Assembly (NCBI GenBank): GCA_046484045.1
Contig: JAWOBZ010000067.1
Span: 1-20,131 of the forward strand
Length of the DNA: 20,131 nt
Direction of reading: 5' to 3'
Source of the DNA: CAZHUM01 sp046484045
GTDB taxonomy: Archaea > Thermoplasmatota > Thermoplasmata > Halarchaeoplasmatales > Halarchaeoplasmataceae
Below the pieces are notes generated by a model. The model saw nothing but the letters and a program-made list of their open reading frames with translations, was not told where the DNA came from and made no database searches. Shown here piece after piece: positions 7,001 to 12,954 of the stretch; position 1 is the stretch's first letter, and every line of letters begins with the position of its first letter. The position numbers and the translations under genes were made by a program.

Positions 7001-7738
7001 TTATTCTACTATCGAACCCCTGATATTTATCGACTCCTCTAGAGGTTCTCCAGCGATTATGATGAACTTTGTGTCTTCATCGGTCATCATCTGGAATTCG
7101 CTCTTGTCTTTGACGAACATGGCGTGGTGAGTATCGAGCATCTTACCGTTCACTTTCATACTCCCCTCGTATGTGTACAATATCCCGTGGAAGTGATTAG
7201 GTATATCCATATCGTACTCGGCTCCCTCTTCCAGATGTACGTCCAAGAAAAGCATGTCTGCGTACATCCCGATGGGCGATCCCTCACCCACAACCGTTCT
7301 TACCTTGATGCCTTCGCTTTCCCATTCGGGAACCTCATCCGATTCCACTTTTTGATAAGTTGGTTCAGAATCTTTGTATTCCATGGGTAGATTGACCCAT
7401 AACTGGAAACCGTGGCTTCCGGTTTCACCCACAGGCATCTCCTCGTGTTTTATCCCATCTCCGGCGTTAAATTTCTGTATGCCCCCTGCATCTACCTTGG
7501 AGTCATTGCCAAGATTGTCTTTGTGTCTGAATCCGCCTTCGATCATGTACGTTATAGCTTCGAACCCAGCGTGTTTGTGCATGGGAAATCCCGCTCCGGC
7601 TTCAACGAAGAACTCGTCCATGAGAACAAATGGGTCGAAGTGCTCTATGTCAGGGCCCGGGAATAACCGTAAGACGTCGGCACCCGCCCCCTCTTCAATT
7701 CTTCTAGGATTGAGGATCTTGATTTCGGTTTTACTCAT
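7001..7738 (-). CDS. Pirin family protein
   Basis: This 245-residue bicupin belongs to the pirin family. The N-terminal cupin (about 1-130) carries the full metal site H54, H56, H98 and E100 (in FPMHKHAGFE and GIKHEEMP), as in pirins with quercetin 2,3-dioxygenase activity. The C-terminal cupin (about 150-235) lacks the site, as is usual. The family binds Fe(II); roles include quercetinase activity and binding or regulation of partner proteins, so the cellular role here is open. A GTGAT Shine-Dalgarno-like sequence lies directly before the ATG at 7738. Upstream is a TATA-like box overlapping the sfsA stop, so the gene may have its own promoter as well as read-through from sfsA. Confidence 0.92.
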   Translation of the reverse strand: MSKTEIKILNPRRIEEGAGADVLRLFPGPDIEHFDPFVLMDEFFVEAGAGFPMHKHAGFEAITYMIEGGFRHKDNLGNDSKVDAGGIQKFNAGDGIKHEEMPVGETGSHGFQLWVNLPMEYKDSEPTYQKVESDEVPEWESEGIKVRTVVGEGSPIGMYADMLFLDVHLEEGAEYDMDIPNHFHGILYTYEGSMKVNGKMLDTHHAMFVKDKSEFQMMTDEDTKFIIIAGEPLEESINIRGSIVE

Positions 7739-7770
7739 GTTATCACTGCTATGTAATCACTACAGGCTAT

Positions 7771-7780
7771 TAAAATATTT
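7771..7780 (-). promoter_or_regulatory. TATA-like box upstream of pirin
   Basis: On the minus strand AAATATTTTA lies 33-42 bp before the pirin ATG and touches the sfsA stop codon. It would give a short leader carrying the AGTGAT ribosome site. Confidence 0.35.
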
Positions 7781-8490
7781 CACGTGGGCGGGCACACGGG
7801 TATTTTTTTATGAAAAAAAATCTCCTCATCAAGGTACTGCAGAACCAATGGATGAACGGAGACCCCTCTTTCTAAGGCATCATGGAAAATCCTAGCGAAT
7901 TCAGGATCCGTTGCTTCGTTGGGCGCAAAGCATTCTGAATCCGACCTGAAAACCAAGATGATCAACGCTGCTGAATCTCCGTGCTCTACGGCCCTCATCA
8001 GCTCTCGTACGTGTCGTGCCCCCCTCTTCGTAGGAGCGTCAGGGAAAAGAGCTTTTTTATCTCTAGCTAGGGTGCACCCTTTCACCTCGACCCATGTTCG
8101 CTCGTCTCCTTTTTCGATCAAAAAATCGATCCGGCTCTCGCCGAGCTTCTTTTCCGCTTTGTAAGAGTCGTATCCACCGAATGGATTCAACCCGTCATCT
8201 TCCAATATCGCTTCGGTTATCTCCCGGTGATATCCGGAATTCACCAATACCCATTGATCTTTTACTTTACCCGCTATAAGGTCCCACCCGGTCTTCCTGT
8301 CGGGGTTGTCCGCTTTTTTGATTCGTACCCGGTTCCCCCGATACAGTATCTCTTCTAGCCTCCCCGGGTCTCGGATGTGAACCGATAAAATCTTACCTTC
8401 TTTGTCTTTGACTTTACCCAAGAATCTGTTCTCTCGGGATAGGAAAACCCCCTCTTCATCATAGTGGATATCCATCAGTTTCTTGTTCAT
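7780..8490 (-). CDS. sfsA: SfsA family DNA/RNA nuclease (sugar fermentation stimulation protein)
   Basis: This 236-residue protein is a clear SfsA homologue of normal length. The N-terminal OB-like part includes VHIRDPGRLEEIL. The nuclease core carries GESRIDFLIE and WVEVKGCTL, giving the D...ExK metal-binding pattern of restriction-enzyme-like folds, followed by the family signature ALFPDAPTKRGARHVREL. The name comes from a genetic effect on maltose use in E. coli; the physiological substrate is not settled. ATG at 8490 is about 26 bp from a TATA-like box, predicting a leaderless message. The gene heads the pirin and nitroreductase-fusion genes downstream. Confidence 0.93.
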   Translation of the reverse strand: MNKKLMDIHYDEEGVFLSRENRFLGKVKDKEGKILSVHIRDPGRLEEILYRGNRVRIKKADNPDRKTGWDLIAGKVKDQWVLVNSGYHREITEAILEDDGLNPFGGYDSYKAEKKLGESRIDFLIEKGDERTWVEVKGCTLARDKKALFPDAPTKRGARHVRELMRAVEHGDSAALIILVFRSDSECFAPNEATDPEFARIFHDALERGVSVHPLVLQYLDEEIFFHKKIPVCPPT

Positions 8491-8510
8491 CTTTCCGACC
8501 CGACATCACT

Positions 8511-8520
8511 GCTAATAAAT
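8511..8520 (-). promoter_or_regulatory. TATA-like box for sfsA
   Basis: On the minus strand ATTTATTAGC is centred about 26 bp upstream of the sfsA ATG, so the transcription start should fall on or near the start codon. Confidence 0.45.
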
Positions 8521-8537
8521 CCGTATTTCTATCTAAC

Positions 8538-8996
8538 TCACTTAGGGTTTATGCTCACAGACTTTTTATCCTTTTTTTCCAGCAAGATGGCGGGCTTCAT
8601 ATCCATGACCCCCTCTATCTTTCCGATCTTCTCGCTGATCAACTTAGACAGCTCTTCGGTATCTCTAGCCCATATCTCGGCCATCACCATATGATCACCG
8701 GTGGATTTAGCCGCCCATCTCACCTCATCAAAATCTCTGATCTGATCGACGGCCTCTAAAATGTACTGCGGCTTCACGTTCAACCCTAAGATACATACCA
8801 TATCGTATCCGATGTCCTTTGGATTGAATTCTATGGTGTACTTCTTTATTATGTTGTGTTTCTCCAAACAGTGCACTCTGTTCCTAACCGTCGCTTCGCT
8901 CACACCCACCTCTTGGGCGATATCGGTGTAAGTGCTCCTGGAATTTTCATCAAGTATTTTCAGTATCTTCCTGTCTGTATCGTCGATTTTTACCAT
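8538..8996 (-). CDS. Lrp/AsnC family transcriptional regulator
   Basis: This 152-residue protein has the complete Lrp/AsnC layout. An N-terminal winged helix-turn-helix (about 4-60) opens with DDTDRKILKILDENSR and includes GVSEATVRNRVHCLEK as the recognition helix. The RAM effector/oligomer domain follows (about 66-140), with the usual GDHMVMAEIWARDTEEL stretch. The gene is divergent from the oxygen-defence array, and a perfect 9-bp inverted repeat lies in the shared promoter. It is thus the obvious candidate regulator of itself and of the array. This is inference from position; the effector (amino acid or redox signal) is unknown. ATG at 8996 is about 26 bp from its TATA-like box, so the message is probably leaderless. 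Confidence 0.92.
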   Translation of the reverse strand: MVKIDDTDRKILKILDENSRSTYTDIAQEVGVSEATVRNRVHCLEKHNIIKKYTIEFNPKDIGYDMVCILGLNVKPQYILEAVDQIRDFDEVRWAAKSTGDHMVMAEIWARDTEELSKLISEKIGKIEGVMDMKPAILLEKKDKKSVSINPK

Positions 8997-9017
8997 ATAA
9001 TCGTATAATAACTATGC

Positions 9018-9027
9018 TTATTAATAA
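9018..9027 (-). promoter_or_regulatory. TATA-like box for the Lrp-type regulator
   Basis: On the minus strand TTTATTAATA is centred 26 bp before the ATG at 8996. The left arm of the inverted repeat (9033-9041) lies directly upstream of it, at the TFB recognition position. Confidence 0.5.
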
Positions 9028-9032
9028 AGTTT

Positions 9033-9069
9033 TTGCGAATTTCGTACAAAAAGTTTATATAATTCGCAA
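9033..9069. promoter_or_regulatory. Perfect 9-bp inverted repeat, probable operator
   Basis: TTGCGAATT (9033-9041) and AATTCGCAA (9061-9069) are exact inverted copies with centres 28 bp apart. The left arm lies beside the TATA box of the Lrp gene, and the right arm directly follows the TATA box of the defence array. A protein bound to both arms would cover both promoters. An Lrp-type dimer or octamer with paired sites is the natural candidate. Confidence 0.6.
9051..9061 (+). promoter_or_regulatory. TATA box for the oxygen-defence array
   Basis: AGTTTATATAA is a strong archaeal TATA box enclosed by the inverted repeat. It predicts transcription from about 9083, just before the 19-codon leader ORF and about 65 nt before the first array gene. 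Confidence 0.6.
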
Positions 9070-9088
9070 TATGTAGGTGGATATAACC

Positions 9089-9148
9089 ATGAAATTGGAA
9101 CAATCTAGTAGTAAAATCAAACTAAAAATAATATGGAGGCAAGATTAG
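9089..9148 (+). CDS. Candidate 19-codon leader ORF (uORF)
   Basis: An ATG six bases after the predicted transcription start opens a 19-codon frame (MKLEQSSSKIKLKIIWRQD) that stops 1 nt before the ATG of the diiron protein. Its last codons contain the GGAGG (9135-9139) that serves the downstream gene. Translation of this frame would therefore affect initiation at 9150. The frame may be chance; nothing in the peptide is recognised. Confidence 0.3.
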   Translation: MKLEQSSSKIKLKIIWRQD

Positions 9149-9149
9149 A

Positions 9150-9650
9150 ATGGACATAAAAGAAATGGATTTCGACGATCTTCTAGCTGCTGCTGTTAAA
9201 TCAGAAATAAACAGCAGAGAAGTGTACGAGTACATGGCCGAGAGATCGGATAATTTCGTTACGGTAGAACGATTTCAATTCTTAGCAGCTGAGGAAGAAA
9301 AGCACGAAAGGTTCGTGAGGATGATACACGAAAGGTCTTTCGGTGGAAAAGAACTTCACGTTCCCGAAAAAAGCCCGGTACCCATGCCCTTCATTAGATT
9401 TGAAGACAACATGAAGGATTCCGAGATAATCGAGCAGGCCATGGATGCCGAGATAGCATCTAGGGATTTCTACAAAAAGATAGCGGAGAAGGCAGAGGAA
9501 GAGGGACAGGACGACGAGATCGTTAGGACCATGGAGTACCTTTCTGGCATGGAGCAGAATCACTATAACATATTGGAATCAGAGAGTGAAAGGATAGCGG
9601 AGTTCGAACAGTTCGATGAATATTGGCCCGAGATGCATATAGGGCCGTAG
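9150..9650 (+). CDS. Rubrerythrin-like diiron protein (ferritin-like, no rubredoxin domain)
   Basis: This 166-residue four-helix protein is of the ferritin-like COG1633 type. Two sets of carboxylate/histidine ligands are visible: E19, then E49xxH52 in EEEKHE, then E101, then E135xxH138 in MEQNHY. This is the spacing of a diiron site in rubrerythrin-related proteins. No CxxC rubredoxin domain is attached, but a separate rubredoxin gene follows at once, so the pair may work as a split rubrerythrin that reduces peroxide. GGAGG at 9135-9139 fixes the start. It is the first gene of the defence array. Confidence 0.87.
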   Translation: MDIKEMDFDDLLAAAVKSEINSREVYEYMAERSDNFVTVERFQFLAAEEEKHERFVRMIHERSFGGKELHVPEKSPVPMPFIRFEDNMKDSEIIEQAMDAEIASRDFYKKIAEKAEEEGQDDEIVRTMEYLSGMEQNHYNILESESERIAEFEQFDEYWPEMHIGP

Positions 9651-9665
9651 ATGGAGATGATAGAT

Positions 9666-9830
9666 ATGGCAAAATGGGAATGTTTGGTATGCGGATATGT
9701 GTACGACGAAGATAAAGGAGATCCCGAGAACGAAGTGAATCCGGAAACGAAGTTCGAAGAGCTTCCAGAGGACTGGGTCTGCCCGATCTGCGGAGCGCCC
9801 AAGGACCAGTTCGAGAAGATCGAGGATTAA
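9666..9830 (+). CDS. Rubredoxin
   Basis: This 54-residue one-electron carrier has the four Fe-binding cysteines in CLVCGY (C6, C9) and CPICGAP (C39, C42), with the conserved WVCP and ELPEDW core. In-frame ATGs also occur at 9651 and 9657; I chose 9666 because the GGAG at 9653-9656 then lies at the spacing seen for its neighbours. In anaerobes rubredoxin donates electrons to superoxide reductase, rubrerythrin and flavodiiron proteins, all encoded in this window. The gene begins 15 bp after the diiron protein stop. Confidence 0.95.
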   Translation: MAKWECLVCGYVYDEDKGDPENEVNPETKFEELPEDWVCPICGAPKDQFEKIED

Positions 9831-9871
9831 ATACTAATACCCGTAATATAATGTGAGAAATGGTGAGATAT

Positions 9872-10339
9872 ATGACGGAAAAAGCATTGGCAGAGGGTGA
9901 GCAATCAGAAGATTTTACCCTGGAAGATCATAACGGCAACGATTTCAAACTGTCGGATCACAAAGGAAAGAAAGTTCTGCTTTCGTTCCATCCGCTGGCA
10001 TGGACCAAAGTGTGTGCGGACCAGATGAAATCGTTAGAGGCAAACTATGATCGATTTGAAGATTTGAATACGGTTGCGGTGGGTGTAAGCGTCGATTCCG
10101 TCCCCAGCAAAAAGGCATGGGCGGAAGAACTCGGCATCGAAAACACACCGCTCCTATGCGATTTCTGGCCTCACGGAAAAGCCATCAAACAGTTCGGACT
10201 CTTCAGAGAAGAGGACGGGTTCTCCGAGAGGGCCAACATATTGTTGGATGAAGATCACAAAGTGATATTCTCCAAGGTTTATCCGATAAAACAAGTTCCG
10301 GATATCGAGGAGATATTAGACGTAATAGATACGAAATAA
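9872..10339 (+). CDS. Peroxiredoxin (AhpC/TSA, thioredoxin-fold)
   Basis: This 155-residue peroxiredoxin has the peroxidatic motif PLAWTKVC: P41, T45 and C48, the family PxxxTxxC pattern. A second cysteine, C96 in TPLLCDFWPHG, sits where the resolving cysteine lies in some bacterial peroxiredoxins that lack the C-terminal one. The WPHG and GLFREEDGFSERA stretches resemble the AhpE/Bcp-like side of the family. An upstream ATG at 9860 is in frame, but GGTGA at 9862-9866 places the start at 9872. It reduces hydrogen peroxide or organic peroxides; the reductant may be thioredoxin or rubredoxin. Confidence 0.9.
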   Translation: MTEKALAEGEQSEDFTLEDHNGNDFKLSDHKGKKVLLSFHPLAWTKVCADQMKSLEANYDRFEDLNTVAVGVSVDSVPSKKAWAEELGIENTPLLCDFWPHGKAIKQFGLFREEDGFSERANILLDEDHKVIFSKVYPIKQVPDIEEILDVIDTK

Positions 10340-10353
10340 GAGAGGTGAAAAAT

Positions 10354-10746
10354 ATGGCAAAGATGAATGGAATATACCAGAGCGATGATTGGAAGACGGA
10401 AAAGCACGTACCCGTGATAGAGATAAAGGGAAACGTCGAAGAAGGTGAGGAGATCGAGGTGATGGCATCGGTGGGAAAGGAGATCGCACATCCCAATACG
10501 ACGGAGCATCATATCGAGTGGATAGAACTCTACTTCCACCCTGAGGGAGAAAAGTTCCCCTATGAGTTGGGAAGATTCGAGTTCAGGTCACACGGTGCAT
10601 CCGGAGAGGGACCAGATACCAGTACGGTTTACACTGAGCCGAAGATTAAAGCGGTTTTCAAAACGGAGAAACCGGGCACCATAATTGCGAGTTCGTACTG
10701 CAACATACACGGGCTCTGGACAGACGAAAAAGAGTTGAAGTTATAG
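10354..10746 (+). CDS. sor: Superoxide reductase, class II (neelaredoxin type)
   Basis: This 130-residue one-iron superoxide reductase reduces superoxide to hydrogen peroxide without making oxygen. All active-site ligands are visible: E16 and H18 in TEKHVP, H46 and H52 in AHPNTTEHHIEW, and C116 and H119 in YCNIHGLW. There is no N-terminal desulforedoxin domain, so it is the class II (1Fe) type. A GTG at 10345 opens the frame earlier, but it lies inside the Shine-Dalgarno GAGGTGA (10342-10348), which points to the ATG at 10354. It sits between two peroxiredoxin genes, which can remove the peroxide formed. Confidence 0.95.
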   Translation: MAKMNGIYQSDDWKTEKHVPVIEIKGNVEEGEEIEVMASVGKEIAHPNTTEHHIEWIELYFHPEGEKFPYELGRFEFRSHGASGEGPDTSTVYTEPKIKAVFKTEKPGTIIASSYCNIHGLWTDEKELKL

Positions 10747-10779
10747 GATTGAAAAAATAACAAAAGGAGATAGATGAAA

Positions 10780-11442
10780 ATGGAAGAAGATGAAGGAATG
10801 CCGCTGATAGGAGACAAGTTCCCGGAGATGACGGTACAGACAACACACGGTAAGTTGGACCTACCGAAAGAATACGAAGGCAAATGGTTCATCCTGTTCT
10901 CTCATCCAGGTGATTTCACTCCCGTATGTACGACGGAGTTCTATGCTTTCCAGAAACGATACGACCAGTTCAAGAAATTGAACACGGAGTTGATCGGATT
11001 GAGCATAGACCAAGTCCACGCTCATCTGAAATGGGCGGAATGGATAGAAGAGAATCTGGATCTGAAGATAGATTTCCCGATAATCGCGGACGCACAGGGT
11101 AAAATAGCGAACACGCTGGGTCTCGTACACCACACAGGCAGTACGGCAACTGTTAGAGCAGTGTTCATAGTCGACCCGGAATCAACTATCAGAGCTATAC
11201 TGTACTACCCCGCCGAGTTGGGTAGGAACATGGACGAGTTCATCAGGATGATCAAGGGATTCCAGATGGCCGCAAAAGAGGGCGTAGCCATACCGGCGAA
11301 CTGGCCCGAGAACGAGCTAATCGGCGACGATCTTATACTACCGCCTGCCAGCGATTGGGACACGATCAAGAAGAGAGAGAAGGACGAGAAGGACGGCAAG
11401 ATCAAGTGCTACGACTGGTGGCTTTGCCACAAGGAACAGTAA
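10780..11442 (+). CDS. Peroxiredoxin, archaeal Prx6-like
   Basis: This protein of about 220 residues belongs to the Prx6-type archaeal thioredoxin peroxidases. The peroxidatic motif is HPGDFTPVCTTE with Cys50. Two C-terminal cysteines, C210 and C216 in the CYDWWLC segment, match the extra pair of the Aeropyrum pernix enzyme (C50, C207, C213), where one acts as resolving cysteine. The C-terminal domain (about 160-220) includes IPANWPENELIGD, the usual dimer extension. GGAG at 10766-10769 is too close to the ATG at 10774, and the ATG at 10780 gives the same spacing as neighbouring genes, so I prefer it. Relatives form decameric rings. Confidence 0.93.
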   Translation: MEEDEGMPLIGDKFPEMTVQTTHGKLDLPKEYEGKWFILFSHPGDFTPVCTTEFYAFQKRYDQFKKLNTELIGLSIDQVHAHLKWAEWIEENLDLKIDFPIIADAQGKIANTLGLVHHTGSTATVRAVFIVDPESTIRAILYYPAELGRNMDEFIRMIKGFQMAAKEGVAIPANWPENELIGDDLILPPASDWDTIKKREKDEKDGKIKCYDWWLCHKEQ

Positions 11443-11443
11443 A

Positions 11444-11462
11444 CCCCTTTTATTTTTTACTA
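11444..11462 (+). terminator. T-rich stretch after the Prx6-like gene
   Basis: CCCCTTTTATTTTTTAC directly follows the peroxiredoxin stop. Archaeal termination uses T-runs, so this may end or weaken transcription before the desulfoferrodoxin gene. It is the only such run inside the array, and the next gene has its own Shine-Dalgarno GGAG at 11471-11474. Confidence 0.35.
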
Positions 11463-11482
11463 TTTACCTTGGAGAGATTAAG

Positions 11483-11866
11483 ATGACGAAAATGATGCAG
11501 ATATACAGATGTGATGTATGCGGAAACGTAGTGGAAGTACTGCACACGGGCCAGGGAACCCTGGTCTGCTGCGGACAGCCCATGGAGTTGAAGGAAGAGA
11601 AAATGAAGGAAGAAGGAAACGAGAAACATCTTCCGGTTGTGAAAAGTACGGAAGAAGGAATCGAAGTCAAAGTGGGCGAGGTGGAGCATCCCATGGAGGA
11701 TCAGCACTACATAGAGTGGATCGAAGTGATAACCAAAGAAGGTGCACATAGAGAGTTTCTGAATCCCGCTGACGAACCGAAATCAAAGTTCAATATTTCT
11801 AAAGATGATATCGTTGCGGCTAGATGTTACTGCAACGTTCACGGATTATGGAAAAACACAAAATAG
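11483..11866 (+). CDS. dfx: Desulfoferrodoxin (class I, 2Fe superoxide reductase)
   Basis: This 127-residue protein has both desulfoferrodoxin domains. The N-terminal desulforedoxin-like part holds an Fe(Cys)4 site: C10 and C13 in YRCDVC, and C29 and C30 in LVCCGQPM. The C-terminal catalytic part has E47 and H49 in NEKHLP, H69 and H75 in EHPMEDQHYIEW, and C117 and H120 in YCNVHGLW. It is a second superoxide reductase in the same array as the class II enzyme at 10354. Its stop codon overlaps the Shine-Dalgarno of the rubrerythrin gene, so the two are translated together. Confidence 0.96.
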   Translation: MTKMMQIYRCDVCGNVVEVLHTGQGTLVCCGQPMELKEEKMKEEGNEKHLPVVKSTEEGIEVKVGEVEHPMEDQHYIEWIEVITKEGAHREFLNPADEPKSKFNISKDDIVAARCYCNVHGLWKNTK

Positions 11867-11874
11867 GTGAAAAA

Positions 11875-12378
11875 ATGGGAAAGATGACAGATAAATCGTT
11901 AAAAGAAGCCTTCTCAGGCGAGTCACAGGCGCACATGAAGTACCTGATCTTCAGCGACGTGGCCGAGAGAGAAGGAAAAGAGAATCTAGCTAGACTGTTC
12001 AAAGGAATCGCTTACGCGGAAAGAGTTCATGCGACGAATCACGCCCGTGAGCTGGATATGATCGGAGACAGCGTAGAGAATCTACAGGCGGGAATGGACG
12101 GCGAGGATTTCGAAGTCCACTGGATGTATCCCGCTTACCACGAGATAGCACACCTCGAGGAAGAAAAGGGTGCTCAGAGATCTATTCACTACGCCCTGGA
12201 AGCCGAGAGGATACACTCCAAGATGTACGAAAAGGCGAAGAACGTAGTCGATAAGGACGAGGATATCGAGATGGAAGAGCTGTATATCTGCCCAGTGTGC
12301 GGATACACCCATCAAGATGAACCACCGGAAAAGTGTCCGGTCTGCGGTGTGTCCAGCGATAAATTCAAGGAATTTTAG
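11875..12378 (+). CDS. rbr: Rubrerythrin
   Basis: This 167-residue protein has an N-terminal four-helix diiron domain and a C-terminal rubredoxin domain. Diiron ligands include E16 (SGESQAHMKY) and E49xxH52 (YAERVHATNHA), then the later EIAHLEEE and EAERIHSKMY helices. The rubredoxin-like tail (about 135-167) has two CPVCG motifs about 12 residues apart, the short form usual for rubrerythrins. It reduces hydrogen peroxide with electrons from rubredoxin or NAD(P)H-linked carriers. The frame is open upstream to 11824, but AGGTGA at 11865-11870 gives the standard spacing to the ATG at 11875. Confidence 0.95.
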   Translation: MGKMTDKSLKEAFSGESQAHMKYLIFSDVAEREGKENLARLFKGIAYAERVHATNHARELDMIGDSVENLQAGMDGEDFEVHWMYPAYHEIAHLEEEKGAQRSIHYALEAERIHSKMYEKAKNVVDKDEDIEMEELYICPVCGYTHQDEPPEKCPVCGVSSDKFKEF

Positions 12379-12389
12379 GAGTTGAAAAT

Positions 12390-12905
12390 ATGATAGATAA
12401 AGAAATGGTAGAGTCGATAAACGCACAGATAAACGCGGAAATATACTCCGCCTACCTGTACCTGGCAATGGCAGCGGATTTTGCCGATAAGAACCTGGCT
12501 GGTTTCGAGAACTGGATGAGGATCCAGTACCAGGAAGAGATGAGCCACGCAATGAAGTTCTACGATTACCTGCAGGAACGCGGCGGTCGAGTTAAACTCA
12601 GTGCAATAGACGAACCCAAAGACGAGTGGGACAATCCCTTGGATGCCTTCGAAGATGCCCTGGAGCACGAGAGATACGTGACCAGCCGGATCCATGATAT
12701 GGTCGATCTAGCGGAAGAGAAGAAGGACAGGGCGACATACAACATGCTGCAGTGGTACGTGGACGAGCAGGTGGAAGAAGAGGATAACGCGGAGACCATC
12801 GTCGAGAAACTCAAGATGATCGGAAACGATACCAGTGCTCTGATGATGTACGATCAAAAGATGGAAGAGAGAGTTTTCGTAGATGAGACACAGGAAGAGG
12901 AATAA
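12390..12905 (+). CDS. ftn: Ferritin (non-haem)
   Basis: This 171-residue ferritin has an intact ferroxidase centre. Visible ligands are E17, E50, H53, E94, Q127 and E130, the set found in bacterial and archaeal ferritins such as FtnA. The four-helix fold is complete, and an acidic tail ends the protein. It oxidises and stores Fe(II), which limits Fenton chemistry with the peroxide produced by the superoxide reductases encoded upstream. GGAG (12378-12381) overlaps the rubrerythrin stop and fixes the start. It is the last gene of the defence array. Confidence 0.95.
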   Translation: MIDKEMVESINAQINAEIYSAYLYLAMAADFADKNLAGFENWMRIQYQEEMSHAMKFYDYLQERGGRVKLSAIDEPKDEWDNPLDAFEDALEHERYVTSRIHDMVDLAEEKKDRATYNMLQWYVDEQVEEEDNAETIVEKLKMIGNDTSALMMYDQKMEERVFVDETQEEE

Positions 12906-12930
12906 CCGAAACCCTTTCCTCCCTTTTCGG
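12906..12930 (+). terminator. Weak hairpin between ferritin and korA
   Basis: CCGAAA and TTTCGG form a 6-bp stem around a 13-base loop just after the ferritin stop, within a pyrimidine-rich stretch. It may mark the end of the defence array transcript. No clear TATA box follows before korA, so read-through remains possible. Confidence 0.3.
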
Positions 12931-12954
12931 GAGCGGTAAGATCGAGATGATGAT

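Noticed and set aside
7374..7895. 173-codon plus-strand frame across pirin and sfsA
   Set aside because: It spans two well-supported minus-strand genes and their intergenic gap, and its composition is not protein-like.
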